Shown: positions 7,420 to 15,874 of the stretch, piece after piece
Layout of the letters: every line of letters begins with the position of its first letter
How positions within the stretch are numbered: position 1 is the stretch's first letter
Origin: an uncultured Lachnospiraceae bacterium
GTDB taxonomy: Bacteria > Bacillota > Clostridia > Lachnospirales > Lachnospiraceae
DNA: 64,000 nucleotides
Direction of reading: 5' to 3'
Assembly: GCA_902763335.1 (NCBI GenBank)
Contig: CACWRR010000001.1
Location: 110,282-174,281 of the forward strand
Position numbers and translations under genes: made by a program
Notes under the pieces: model-generated
Seen by the model: only the letters and a program-made list of their open reading frames with translations
What the model was told of the DNA's origin: nothing
Database searches by the model: none

Positions 7420-9891
7420 ATGAAAGATTTATTTGGAATAAAAAGAAAAAGACTTGAAAAAGAAAAAAAGGAAAGCAGAAGTACAGGAGTATATGTAAGT
7501 GATGTTCCGGGTGCAGGTAAGAGGGATAAGAAAATTAATGGCATCTTGCTTAACGGATTATTAAATGCCGTTATAGTTATCACAACTGTTATGAGTGTGT
7601 TGGAATCATTTAAGATAGGGTATTACAGGGGGATTATGTGCTTTTTTATAGTTGCACTGAGTATTTTTGCAGCTTCTTTTTATATCAATACAATATTTAA
7701 AATAACCGGATATGTATGTGTCATAGCTGGATTTGTATATGGAATTACGGAGTACACTGCTGTATTAAGAGGCGGTTTTGGTACGATTGCAAACAAATTT
7801 ATGGAAGTTATAGAGGTTGTTTTAGACCTTCCGATAGAGAGAAGATATGCTGAATATACGCCAAACCGTGAACTTGCAGTTACATTGTGTGCTGTATTTC
7901 TAGGAGGAGCTTTTGCACTGCTTTTTAATATTGTGATAACGGAAACAAAGGGATTTATTATAGTTTTGTTTTTTACATTTCCGTTTGTGCAGCTTGGAAT
8001 TTATTTTAACAGAAATATTAATATTTACGTTTTCATTTTATATATGGCAGCCCTTACGGCATTAATGATATTAAGAACCGGACATTATAAAAATGAGACA
8101 CGAAAGAAGTCGGGATATAATGTAAAACGTAAAAAAAATACCTATGAGTATGATTATATAAGTAATAATGGAAACGGGTTGGCAAGAACGCTGAGAATAA
8201 TATTTGTATTTGTAATTGTGGCAATAATCATTTCTATCATTTATCCAAAAGGAAGATTTGACATAAATAATTCTGGCGACGGAATGAAGGAGAACACAAA
8301 AGAATTTGCCAAAAAAGTTTCGCTTGTCGGATTTTGGGGAATGCTTAACCCGAACGGAAGCGGAAACGGTGGAATAGGACGAAGCAAGCTTGGGCAGGCA
8401 GACAGGGTAAGACTTGATTATCAGAAAGATCTGGATGTTATAACGGCGGTATTTCCAGAAGAGAAAAATATTTATCTCAGGGCTTATACGGGAACTACAT
8501 ATGAGGACAATAACTGGAAATATATTTCTGAAAGCAAACCTGCAAATTATAAACCGCTTGAGGAATACGGACTTACTTCAAATGATGTGGCATCATTAAA
8601 CGGAGATATATTAAAAAATGATACTAACCATCTGTTAGTCAATAAAGAAAAAATGATATATGTATATAACACATTTGCAAATAATCTTTTCAGATATATT
8701 CCTGAAAATGTAAAGGATGGAAACCAGTATTACAATACGGTTGTAAATGATGATGAATTTGTAGGAAAACTTGACTATGGATATGGAATTAAATGCTGGT
8801 ATTATAATTTGCGTAATGATTTAACACTTGAAGATATGAAAACGTATGCAGAACAGCTTAAAAATGACAATAGTTCCGAAAAAATATATGATATTGAGGA
8901 AAAATACAGAGAGTATGTTTATAATACCTATCTTGAGGTGCCGGCGGAAAATAAAAAAGTAATTGATGATATTTTAAATGAAAATGGTATCAGTGAAGAT
9001 GACAGTCTTGATAATGTGTATAAGATTATTTATCTGTTTGACAATCAGTATGAATACACACTTATGCCGGGAAAAACACCAAACGGAAAAGATTTTGTAA
9101 ATTATTTCCTGAAAGAAAGTAAAAAGGGTTACTGTTCATATTTTGCATCATCAGCCGTGCTCATGTTCCGTGAACTTGGTATTCCTGCCAGATATACAGG
9201 CGGGTATATGGTGTCTACCACAGACAGTGATTACATGTCAGAAGATATGTACAGTCGTGAAATGGATGAATCTGTGGTCGCAGGTATGAAAAAGGGTGAA
9301 TATACCGTATATGATATTGAGGTAAATGACAGTGATGCCCATGCGTGGACAGAAGTTTATATAGACAATCTTGGATGGATACCTGTGGATGTTACGCCGC
9401 CATCAGACGATGAGGACACATCCGATGACAGCCAGGGAATAGGAGTACTGTTAAACAATCTGTTTAACAGTAATACAGTGGAGAGTGTAAAAAATACCGC
9501 CATAAATATGGCTGTCATGGTTATTGTTCTGGGAGCAATATCCGTTGTTGCGGGAGCTGCTGCAATACTGATAATAAAATACAGAAGAAAGAGGTGCCTT
9601 GATATAGATAAAAATTACAGGTATATGGTTCGCATAGCAAAAGTCGGTGGTTTAAAATGGAATAACCGTATAGTGCTTGAAAGACTTGGGGAGGAACTGA
9701 CAGAATATGATATATGCAATCAGGAAGATACTGAAAAACTCCTAACGATAATAGAAAAAGCAAAATATTCCAATACAGGTGTCTCTGAGGATGAAATGAA
9801 AAATGTAAATATAATTATAAATAAAATAGCAGATAATATTTATGGTAATCTTTCATTTTGGAAAAAAATAAGATATTCATATTTATTTTAA
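7420..9891 (+). CDS. Transglutaminase-like membrane protein (TgpA type)
   Basis: This 823-residue protein completes the MoxR-DUF58-transglutaminase trio. A basic cytoplasmic N-terminus is followed by about six membrane helices (residues 45-280). A large extracytoplasmic region holds the transglutaminase-like fold: catalytic Cys in GYCSYFASSAVLMFRELG (about residue 568), His in DAHAWTEVY and Asp in WIPVDVTPP. A last helix (about 690-715) and a cytoplasmic tail end the protein. The family is thought to modify or cleave envelope proteins; no substrate is known. The ATG at 7420 sits six bases after GGAG, whereas the in-frame ATG at 7408 overlaps that site. It ends the operon that starts with the kinase or the membrane protein at 4277. 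Confidence 0.9.
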   Translation: MKDLFGIKRKRLEKEKKESRSTGVYVSDVPGAGKRDKKINGILLNGLLNAVIVITTVMSVLESFKIGYYRGIMCFFIVALSIFAASFYINTIFKITGYVCVIAGFVYGITEYTAVLRGGFGTIANKFMEVIEVVLDLPIERRYAEYTPNRELAVTLCAVFLGGAFALLFNIVITETKGFIIVLFFTFPFVQLGIYFNRNINIYVFILYMAALTALMILRTGHYKNETRKKSGYNVKRKKNTYEYDYISNNGNGLARTLRIIFVFVIVAIIISIIYPKGRFDINNSGDGMKENTKEFAKKVSLVGFWGMLNPNGSGNGGIGRSKLGQADRVRLDYQKDLDVITAVFPEEKNIYLRAYTGTTYEDNNWKYISESKPANYKPLEEYGLTSNDVASLNGDILKNDTNHLLVNKEKMIYVYNTFANNLFRYIPENVKDGNQYYNTVVNDDEFVGKLDYGYGIKCWYYNLRNDLTLEDMKTYAEQLKNDNSSEKIYDIEEKYREYVYNTYLEVPAENKKVIDDILNENGISEDDSLDNVYKIIYLFDNQYEYTLMPGKTPNGKDFVNYFLKESKKGYCSYFASSAVLMFRELGIPARYTGGYMVSTTDSDYMSEDMYSREMDESVVAGMKKGEYTVYDIEVNDSDAHAWTEVYIDNLGWIPVDVTPPSDDEDTSDDSQGIGVLLNNLFNSNTVESVKNTAINMAVMVIVLGAISVVAGAAAILIIKYRRKRCLDIDKNYRYMVRIAKVGGLKWNNRIVLERLGEELTEYDICNQEDTEKLLTIIEKAKYSNTGVSEDEMKNVNIIINKIADNIYGNLSFWKKIRYSYLF

Positions 9892-9962
9892 AATACACTT
9901 GAATTTCAGGTGTGAAATGGTGTATATTTATAATATATTATAGTGGAAACGGAGTGATATAT

Positions 9963-10688
9963 ATGGCAATATTTTATGGAATAAATTCAGATTCGGTAAG
10001 CACATTGTTTTCTGGTATAAATTCATCAACGGGAATGGGAAATTCTAATATTCTTTCAGAGTATTACAGTATTAAAAGCGGAGCATACAAAAAGGCTTTA
10101 ACGGCATATTATGCTAAGACTGATACAGACAGCACAAAGACTTCAGTAAAGAATAATATAAAGGATAAGACAACTTCAACATCTTCTGATTCAACCAAAA
10201 CACTTACTACGATAAAGAGCAGTTCTGATGATTTGAAGAAGATATCAGGTGAACTTGTCACAAAGGGCAAGGATTCAGTGTTTAAGAAATCACAGGAAGA
10301 TGTATACAAAAAGGTGGAAGAATTTGCAAACAGCTACAATAAAGTATTAAGCAATGCAAAAGAGTCATCATCATCAAATATAAAGAATACATTATCAAAC
10401 TTAAAGACATATACATCAGCAAATAAAAAGATGCTTAATAAAATCGGTGTAAGTATCAGTGATGACGGAAGTTTGTCAGTAGATAAAGAAAAGTTTATGG
10501 CTGCTGATATGTCGGATATAAAGTCTGTATTTAACGGTACCGGTTCGTATGCATATTATGTACAGTCAAAGTCGGCAATGATGTCATATTATGCTGAAAA
10601 TGAAGCATCAAAGGGAAGTACATATACCTCAGGCGGAGGATATTCATATAATTATTCTACAGGTGAGATAGTAAATAATTTTGTATAA
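9963..10688 (+). CDS. FliD C-terminal-like protein of unknown role
   Basis: The 241-residue protein has no signal peptide or membrane helix and is rich in Ser, Thr, Lys and Tyr. Its middle and C-terminal part resembles the C-terminal domain of the flagellar cap protein FliD: a coiled-coil stretch (VEEFANSYNKVLSNA) followed by KIGVSISDDGSLSVDKEKF and DIKSVFNG. The FliD family usually has over 400 residues with D2/D3 domains; those are missing, and no other flagellar structural gene is in the window. The start at 9963 has GGAG nine bases upstream; upstream in-frame codons do not. It stands alone, followed by a terminator. It may be an adaptor, a secreted filament-associated protein or a degenerate paralog. 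Confidence 0.6.
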   Translation: MAIFYGINSDSVSTLFSGINSSTGMGNSNILSEYYSIKSGAYKKALTAYYAKTDTDSTKTSVKNNIKDKTTSTSSDSTKTLTTIKSSSDDLKKISGELVTKGKDSVFKKSQEDVYKKVEEFANSYNKVLSNAKESSSSNIKNTLSNLKTYTSANKKMLNKIGVSISDDGSLSVDKEKFMAADMSDIKSVFNGTGSYAYYVQSKSAMMSYYAENEASKGSTYTSGGGYSYNYSTGEIVNNFV

Positions 10689-10703
10689 GATATAAAGATA
10701 AGT

Positions 10704-10740
10704 AAAACCATTGGCATGTAAAAGTGTTGATGGTTTTTTT
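10704..10740 (+). terminator. Intrinsic terminator after the FliD-like gene
   Basis: AAAACCAT pairs with ATGGTTTT, and the stem extends inward by further U-G and C-G pairs to about 13 bp. It ends in a run of seven T. It isolates the fatty-acid operon promoter that starts ten bases later. Confidence 0.8.
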
Positions 10741-10749
10741 ATTTTTGTG

Positions 10750-10778
10750 TTGACAAATTTTATAAATAAATATATACT
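10750..10778 (+). promoter_or_regulatory. Main promoter of the fatty-acid synthesis operon
   Basis: A perfect TTGACA (10750-10755), a 17-bp spacer and TATACT (10773-10778) form a near-consensus SigA promoter 43 bp before acpP. The predicted transcription start falls inside the palindromic operator that follows. Confidence 0.85.
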
Positions 10779-10790
10779 TTGAACATCAAA
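10778..10790. promoter_or_regulatory. FabT-like operator 1 (TTTGA-ACA-TCAAA)
   Basis: A perfect 5-3-5 palindrome, TTTGAACATCAAA, starts at the last base of the -10 hexamer and covers the expected start of transcription. It resembles operators of FabT, the MarR-family repressor of fatty-acid genes in many Firmicutes. A second copy of the same form lies before fabD. No fabT gene is in the window. Confidence 0.6.
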
Positions 10791-10820
10791 TTATTTTACA
10801 CAAAGAAAGGAATATATGAA

Positions 10821-11051
10821 ATGTTAGAAAAATTAAAGAAAATTATTGCAGAACAGTTAAATGTAAGTGAGGATTCAGTTAAACCTGAGACAAGTTTTAA
10901 AGATGATCTTGAAGCAGACTCTCTTGATCTGTTTGAGGTTGTAATGGCAATTGAGGATGAATATAATGTTGAGATACCTTCAGAAGATTTAGAAAAAATA
11001 TCTACAGTTGGAGATGTTATAGATTATTTAAAAGCAAGAGGTGTTGAATAG
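10821..11051 (+). CDS. acpP: Acyl carrier protein
   Basis: This acidic 76-residue protein carries growing acyl chains on a phosphopantetheine arm during fatty-acid synthesis. The attachment site is Ser34 in [12 protein letters not shown], and the four-helix ACP pattern is complete. The ATG at 10821 follows AAAGG and gives the usual family length; the longer in-frame start at 10779 lies inside the promoter/operator region and is rejected. It is the first gene of the fab/acc operon, five bases upstream of fabK. The strong promoter and the overlapping FabT-like palindrome suggest that it, and the operon, are repressed when acyl-ACP or fatty acids are plentiful. Confidence 0.97.
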   Translation: MLEKLKKIIAEQLNVSEDSVKPETSFKDDLEADSLDLFEVVMAIEDEYNVEIPSEDLEKISTVGDVIDYLKARGVE

Positions 11052-11056
11052 GACTT

Positions 11057-11992
11057 ATGAAGACAAAGATAACAGAACTGTTAAATATAAAATATCCCAT
11101 TATACAGGGTGGTATGGCATGGGTTGCAGAACATAATCTGGCAGGTGCTGTATCAAAGGCAGGAGGACTTGGAATTATAGCAGGTGCCAATGCTCCGGCA
11201 GATGTTATACGAAATGAGATACGTATGGCAAGAGAGATAACCGGTAATCCGATAGGGGTAAATGTGATGCTTATAAGTCCGTATGCTGATGAAGTTGCAA
11301 AAGTGGTTGTTGAAGAAAAAATATCTGTAGTCACTACAGGTGCCGGAAGTCCGGAGAAATATATAAATATGTGGAAGGATGCGGGAATAAAGATTATACC
11401 GGTTGTTGCATCGGTTGCCCTTGCAAAGAGAATGGAACGATGCGGAGCTTCAGCAGTAATTGCGGAAGGATGTGAGTCTGGCGGACACATCGGGAAAGAG
11501 ACTACGATGTCGCTTGTTCCACAGGTTGTGGATGCAGTTGATATTCCGGTAATTGCAGCAGGTGGAATTGCTGACGGAAGAGGTGTTGCAGCAGCATTTA
11601 TGCTGGGAGCACAGGCCGTACAGATGGGTACAAGGTTTTTGGTGGCAGATGAATCCATTGTGCATGACAATTATAAAAATAAAGTCATAAAGGCAAAGGA
11701 TATAGACACTGAAGTTACCGGTATGAGTCATGGTCATCCTGTAAGACAGCTTAGAAATAAGATGACAAGAGAGTACTCAAAGCTTGAGAGGAATGGAGCT
11801 TCATTCGACGAGCTTGAACATCTTACTCTGGGGGCACTCAGAAAGGCTGTTATAGATGGAGATGTGGATGACGGAACAATGATGGCAGGTCAGATTGCAG
11901 GTCTTGTATCAAAAAAACAGAGTTGTGAAGAAATCATAAACGAAATCATGAATGAGACAAAGGAACTTTTAGGAGATAAATATTTTGCATAA
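11057..11992 (+). CDS. fabK: Enoyl-ACP reductase II (FMN-dependent)
   Basis: The 311-residue TIM-barrel flavoprotein matches FabK, which reduces trans-2-enoyl-ACP in the last step of each elongation cycle and replaces the triclosan-sensitive FabI in many Firmicutes. Family hallmarks include the N-terminal YPIIQGGMAWVAEHNLAGAV, the GVNVML strand, EGCESGGHIG (about residue 137) and PVIAAGGIADGRGVAAA for the FMN phosphate. The nitronate monooxygenase family is related, but the operon context and GCESGGH motif favour FabK. It starts five bases after acpP and is followed by a 55-bp gap holding the second FabT-like palindrome. Length is normal and nothing is missing. Confidence 0.95.
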   Translation: MKTKITELLNIKYPIIQGGMAWVAEHNLAGAVSKAGGLGIIAGANAPADVIRNEIRMAREITGNPIGVNVMLISPYADEVAKVVVEEKISVVTTGAGSPEKYINMWKDAGIKIIPVVASVALAKRMERCGASAVIAEGCESGGHIGKETTMSLVPQVVDAVDIPVIAAGGIADGRGVAAAFMLGAQAVQMGTRFLVADESIVHDNYKNKVIKAKDIDTEVTGMSHGHPVRQLRNKMTREYSKLERNGASFDELEHLTLGALRKAVIDGDVDDGTMMAGQIAGLVSKKQSCEEIINEIMNETKELLGDKYFA

Positions 11993-12007
11993 TTTTTGCA
12001 CAAATAC

Positions 12008-12020
12008 TTTGAAATTCAAA
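12008..12020. promoter_or_regulatory. FabT-like operator 2 (TTTGA-AAT-TCAAA)
   Basis: Inside the operon, between fabK and fabD, stands TTTGAAATTCAAA, a perfect palindrome of the same form as that at acpP. A TTGCAC (11996-12001) and A/T-rich TATATA (12022-12027) around it could be a weak internal promoter, so the site may control fabD onward separately. Roadblock repression of operon read-through is another possibility. Confidence 0.55.
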
Positions 12021-12047
12021 ATATATACGAAAGGCATGGTGTAACTG

Positions 12048-12974
12048 ATGGGTATTGCATTTGTGTTTCCGGGACAGGGTGTTCAGAAGTCCGGAATGGC
12101 ACTGGATTTTTATGAAAAATCAGATGAAAGTAAAAAGATATTTGATATAGCTGAGAAAAATCTGGATTTTGATATTAAGAAGGTCTGTTTTACAGATAAT
12201 CGTGAAATAGATATTACAGAATATACACAAGCGGCATTGCTGACAGCCTGTATATCCATGTATAGTGAGTTGAAAAAATATAATATTAATCCCGATGTAT
12301 GTGCGGGACTAAGCCTTGGAGAGTATGCGGCGATGGTAGTGGCAGGTGTTATGGATTTTGGTGATGCTGTCAGAGCTGTAAGAAGAAGAGGAATTCTTAT
12401 GCAGAATGCAGTACCGTTAGGTGCAGGAGCTATGTCAGCCATATTGGGACTGGATAACACGACGGTTGAAAACATATGCAATGATATAGACGGAGTGGGT
12501 ATTGCCAATTATAACTGTCCCGGACAGGTGGTTATCACAGGAATACCTCATGCGATAAAAGTTGCATCTGAAAGGTTATCAGAGGCGGGAGCTAAAAGAA
12601 TACTCCCATTAAATGTAAGCGGACCTTTTCATTCGTTTATGCTAAAGGGGGCAGGGGATGAACTCGAATCATACCTTGCTGATATAACCATAAATAAACC
12701 GGTTATTCCGTATGTAACAAATGTTACGGCTGAATATGTCACAGACAATGCACATATCAGGGAATTACTTGGAAAACAGGTACATTCTTCGGTTAAGTGG
12801 CAGCATAGCGTGGAAAAAATGATAAATAATGGTGCCGATACATTTGTGGAAATAGGTCCGGGCAGAACTATATCGGGCTTCATAAGAAAGATTAATTCAA
12901 ATGTAAAGGTATATAATATTCAGAAATTTGAAGATGTTAAAAAGGTTGTAGAAGCCCTGAAAGGAGATAAGTAA
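12048..12974 (+). CDS. fabD: Malonyl-CoA:ACP transacylase
   Basis: FabD moves malonyl groups from CoA to ACP, making the extender unit for elongation. The 308-residue protein begins with the family signature [15 protein letters not shown]. The nucleophile elbow is [10 protein letters not shown] (Ser near 90), the catalytic His lies in [11 protein letters not shown] (near 199), and the C-terminal [11 protein letters not shown] is typical. The ATG lies 55 bp after fabK, beyond the second operator and an AAAGG site. The stop is followed one base later by the fabG start, so translation is coupled. All catalytic residues are present and the length is standard. Confidence 0.96.
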   Translation: MGIAFVFPGQGVQKSGMALDFYEKSDESKKIFDIAEKNLDFDIKKVCFTDNREIDITEYTQAALLTACISMYSELKKYNINPDVCAGLSLGEYAAMVVAGVMDFGDAVRAVRRRGILMQNAVPLGAGAMSAILGLDNTTVENICNDIDGVGIANYNCPGQVVITGIPHAIKVASERLSEAGAKRILPLNVSGPFHSFMLKGAGDELESYLADITINKPVIPYVTNVTAEYVTDNAHIRELLGKQVHSSVKWQHSVEKMINNGADTFVEIGPGRTISGFIRKINSNVKVYNIQKFEDVKKVVEALKGDK

Positions 12975-12975
12975 A

Positions 12976-13704
12976 TTGCAGGAAATGAAAACAGCGCTGG
13001 TGACGGGAGCAGGGCGCGGAATAGCTAAAAATCTGGCAGAATCAGGATTTTACGTTATAGTTAATTATAATGGTTCAAGAGAAAATGCAGAAAATGTCGT
13101 AAATGAAATAATTTCATCAGGAGGCAGGGCGAAAGCATTGCAGTGTAATGTTTCTGATACTGATGCTGTAGCAAAAATGACCGATGATATCAAAAGTGAA
13201 TTTGGAACAATTGATGTTCTTGTAAATAATGCAGGCATAGTTAAAGATAATCTGATTGTAAGAATGACTGAAAAAGATTTTGATGATGTGATAAGTACAA
13301 ATCTTAAGGGAACATTTAATACGATAAAGTATGTTTCTAAGGCCATGATAAAACAGAGACATGGAAGAATAGTAAATATTTCCAGTGTTGTGGGAATTGT
13401 GGGGAATGCAGGACAGGCTAATTATGCTGCATCAAAAGCCGGAATAATAGGACTTACAAAGTCAGCTGCCAAAGAACTTGCCGGCAGAAATATAACAGTA
13501 AATGCTGTTGCACCGGGATTTATCACAACGGAAATGACTGATAAACTTAGTGATGACGTGAAAGAGCAGATGATGGCAGCTATTCCCTTAAAGAGGTTTG
13601 GAACTACAAAAGATATTGCAGATGCCGTGGCATTTCTTGTGTCTGATAATGCTTCTTATATAACTGGACAGGTTATAGAGGTTAACGGTGGAATGAATAT
13701 GTAG
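12976..13704 (+). CDS. fabG: 3-oxoacyl-ACP reductase with shortened NADPH-binding motif
   Basis: FabG reduces 3-oxoacyl-ACP with NADPH. The short-chain dehydrogenase catalytic set is intact: Asn in [11 protein letters not shown] and NLKGTFN, Ser in NISSVVG, YAASK, and the VNGGMNM end. The N-terminal glycine motif is not. Where the family has TGASRGIGRAIA, this protein reads [15 protein letters not shown], so four residues, including the third glycine of TGxxxGxG, are missing (near 13015-13030). The reading frame is kept. Start TTG 12976 is chosen because AAGGAG ends nine bases before it; ATG 12985 is an alternative. The deletion should weaken NADPH binding unless the loop compensates. It might also be a sequence error, or another FabG may exist elsewhere. 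Confidence 0.92.
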   Translation: MQEMKTALVTGAGRGIAKNLAESGFYVIVNYNGSRENAENVVNEIISSGGRAKALQCNVSDTDAVAKMTDDIKSEFGTIDVLVNNAGIVKDNLIVRMTEKDFDDVISTNLKGTFNTIKYVSKAMIKQRHGRIVNISSVVGIVGNAGQANYAASKAGIIGLTKSAAKELAGRNITVNAVAPGFITTEMTDKLSDDVKEQMMAAIPLKRFGTTKDIADAVAFLVSDNASYITGQVIEVNGGMNM

Positions 13705-13726
13705 ACTGACAGAATGGAGAATTGCG

Positions 13727-14962
13727 TTGAGAAGAGTAGTAGTAACCGGAATGGGGGCAATAACCCCGTTAGGAAATAATGTAAATGATTTTTGGAATGG
13801 TATAAAAAATGAAAATGTAGGTATAGATAAAATTACTAAATTTGATACAGAAAATTTCAGGGTTAAACTGGCAGCAGAAGTAAAGAATTATTCACCTGAT
13901 GAATGTATGGATTTTAAATCGGCAAAAAGGATGGCACTTTTTTGCCAATATGCGGTTTCAGCTGCAACTGAAGCATTGAAAGACGCAGATATTAACATGA
14001 AAAAAGAAGATGCCTATCGTGTAGGAGTTTCTGTAGGAAGTGGAGTTGGAAGCTTACAGAGTGTAGAAAAAGAGACCTATACTTTATTTAACAGGGGACC
14101 GGGAAGAATAAATCCACTGTTTGTACCCATGATGATTACTAATATGGCAGCCGGAAATATTTCTATACAGACGGGTGCGAAGGGGAAAAGTATAAATGTT
14201 GTTACAGCGTGTGCCACAGGTACCAACTCTATCGGAGAGGCATACAGAACCATACAATATGGTGATGCAGATGTAATGATAGCCGGCGGAACGGAAGCGG
14301 CAGTCACACAGATAGGTATAGGTGGATTTATGGCACTAAAAGCATTGTCAACATCAGATAATCCATTAAGAGCATCCATTCCGTTTGACAGGGACAGAGG
14401 CGGATTTGTAATGGGAGAGGGTGCAGGTATAGTTATTCTTGAGGAACTTGAACATGCAAAGAGAAGGGGGGCTAAAATACTTGCTGAGGTAGCAGGGTAT
14501 GGTAACAGCTCTGATGCATATCATATAACATCTCCGGCAGAGGATGGTTCAGGTGCGGCAAGGGCTATGGAAAATGCCGTTAATGATGCGGGGATAAAAA
14601 AGGAAGATGTTTTTTATATAAATGCACACGGAACAGGTACCCATTTAAATGACCTGTTTGAAACAAGGGCAATAAAACTTGCGTTTGGAAAGCATGCTAA
14701 AAATATGTATATCAACTCTACAAAATCTATGATAGGACATATGTTAGGGGCAGCGGGAGCTGTGGAATTTATTACATGTGTTAAGGAAATAAATGAGGGA
14801 TATATACATAAGACTGTTGGTCTTGAAAATCCGGATGAAGAACTTGATTTAAATTATGTTAAAGACGAAGGTATACATATTGATGTTAAATATGCATTAA
14901 CCAATTCACTGGGATTTGGAGGACATAATTCAAGTTTACTTATAAAGAAATATGTTGAATGA
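13727..14962 (+). CDS. fabF: Beta-ketoacyl-ACP synthase II
   Basis: FabF condenses malonyl-ACP with the growing acyl-ACP. The 411-residue thiolase-fold protein starts with RRVVVTGMGAITPLG. It has the active-site Cys in VVTACATGTNSIGEAYR, the first His in NAHGTGTHLND and the second in STKSMIGHMLGAAGAVE, plus the usual Lys and the C-terminal NSLGFGGHNSS. The start is TTG 13727, seven bases after GGAG at 13716-13719, which fits the family N-terminus exactly. It ends just before accB. No fabH gene for initiation is in this operon, so that step must be encoded elsewhere. Confidence 0.96.
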   Translation: MRRVVVTGMGAITPLGNNVNDFWNGIKNENVGIDKITKFDTENFRVKLAAEVKNYSPDECMDFKSAKRMALFCQYAVSAATEALKDADINMKKEDAYRVGVSVGSGVGSLQSVEKETYTLFNRGPGRINPLFVPMMITNMAAGNISIQTGAKGKSINVVTACATGTNSIGEAYRTIQYGDADVMIAGGTEAAVTQIGIGGFMALKALSTSDNPLRASIPFDRDRGGFVMGEGAGIVILEELEHAKRRGAKILAEVAGYGNSSDAYHITSPAEDGSGAARAMENAVNDAGIKKEDVFYINAHGTGTHLNDLFETRAIKLAFGKHAKNMYINSTKSMIGHMLGAAGAVEFITCVKEINEGYIHKTVGLENPDEELDLNYVKDEGIHIDVKYALTNSLGFGGHNSSLLIKKYVE

Positions 14963-14987
14963 AATAGATACAGAAATGAGGAATAAT

Positions 14988-15428
14988 ATGGAGTATCAGC
15001 AGATTATAGATATTATAAAGGCTGTTTCGGGTTCAAAGCTTACATATTTTGAACTTGATCAGGGCGAAACTTATTTAAAGATGAAAAAACAGAGAAAGAA
15101 AGTTTTATCACAAAATCCGGTTGGAGAAATATTACCGGATAAAGATGATAAAGCAGAGTTGTTTCAGACTGAAGGCATGGAAGAAGAAAAAGGAACGATT
15201 ATAAAGTCACCTCTTGTAGGAACATTTTATGCTGCAGCTTCACCCGAGGATGAAGCGTTTGTAAAAGAGGGGGATTCAATTGCTAAAGGGCAGGTTCTTG
15301 GAATAATAGAAGCCATGAAACTTATGAATGAGATAGAGAGCGATTATTCAGGAACCATTATAAAAGTATTGGTTAAAAATGGAGATATGGTTGAGTATGG
15401 AGAACCGCTTTTTGTAGTGAAGGAGTAA
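14988..15428 (+). CDS. accB: Biotin carboxyl carrier protein of acetyl-CoA carboxylase
   Basis: AccB carries the biotin that shuttles carboxyl groups between AccC and the carboxyltransferase. The product, about 146 residues, has an N-terminal dimerisation segment, a short charged linker and the C-terminal biotinyl domain with the biotin Lys in EAMKLMNEI. The ATG at 14988 follows GAGG at 14978-14981 and gives the usual MEYQQIIDII start. An in-frame ATG at 14952 inside fabF is less likely. FabZ starts four bases after the stop. AccB, AccC and AccDA together make malonyl-CoA for the FabD step in the same operon. Confidence 0.96.
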   Translation: MEYQQIIDIIKAVSGSKLTYFELDQGETYLKMKKQRKKVLSQNPVGEILPDKDDKAELFQTEGMEEEKGTIIKSPLVGTFYAAASPEDEAFVKEGDSIAKGQVLGIIEAMKLMNEIESDYSGTIIKVLVKNGDMVEYGEPLFVVKE

Positions 15429-15432
15429 TAGT

Positions 15433-15855
15433 ATGTTAGGTATTAAAGAGATTGAAGATATAATTCCACATCGTCATCCGTTTCTTCTGATTGACAGGAT
15501 AGACGAGGTGGAGGCAGGAAAAAAAGCTGTGGGTGTAAAAAATTTTACATATGATGAATGGTTTTTTAAAGGACATTTTCCGGGACAGCCTGTTGTACCT
15601 GGGGTGCTTGTGATAGAGGCACTTGCGCAGGTTGGTGCAGTTGCCATTTTAAGTCTTGATGAGAATAAGGGAAAGACTCCTTTTTTTGGTGGGATATCAA
15701 AGGCGAGATTTAAACAGAAAATTATTCCGGGAGACAGTGTACGGCTGGAGTGTGAAATAATTAAAACAAAGGGACCGATAGGTACAGGTATGGGTGTGGC
15801 TTATGTAAATAATAAGCCGGCAGTTACTGCAGAGATTACGTTTGCCATCGGATAA
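15433..15855 (+). CDS. fabZ: 3-hydroxyacyl-ACP dehydratase
   Basis: The 140-residue hot-dog-fold protein dehydrates 3-hydroxyacyl-ACP to the trans-2-enoyl form that FabK reduces. The active site is clear: His in FKGHFPGQPVVPGVL and Glu in LVIEALAQVGAV. The N-terminal IEDIIPHRHPFLLIDR is diagnostic for FabZ rather than FabA. It is placed between accB and accC, a common Firmicutes order (accB-fabZ-accC-accD-accA), and ends about 20 bases before accC. Length is standard. No FabM or FabA isomerase is seen, so unsaturated fatty-acid formation is not explained by this operon. Confidence 0.97.
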   Translation: MLGIKEIEDIIPHRHPFLLIDRIDEVEAGKKAVGVKNFTYDEWFFKGHFPGQPVVPGVLVIEALAQVGAVAILSLDENKGKTPFFGGISKARFKQKIIPGDSVRLECEIIKTKGPIGTGMGVAYVNNKPAVTAEITFAIG

Positions 15856-15874
15856 TGTCAGAAAGGAATTTGGT

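Noticed and set aside
9895..9913. Hairpin ACACTTGA/TCAGGTGT as terminator of the transglutaminase operon
   Set aside because: The stem is plausible but no T run follows; recorded only as a weak match to the palindromic arm.
11017..11670. 217-codon minus-strand frame in fabK
   Set aside because: Shadow of fabK; composition follows the complementary codons.
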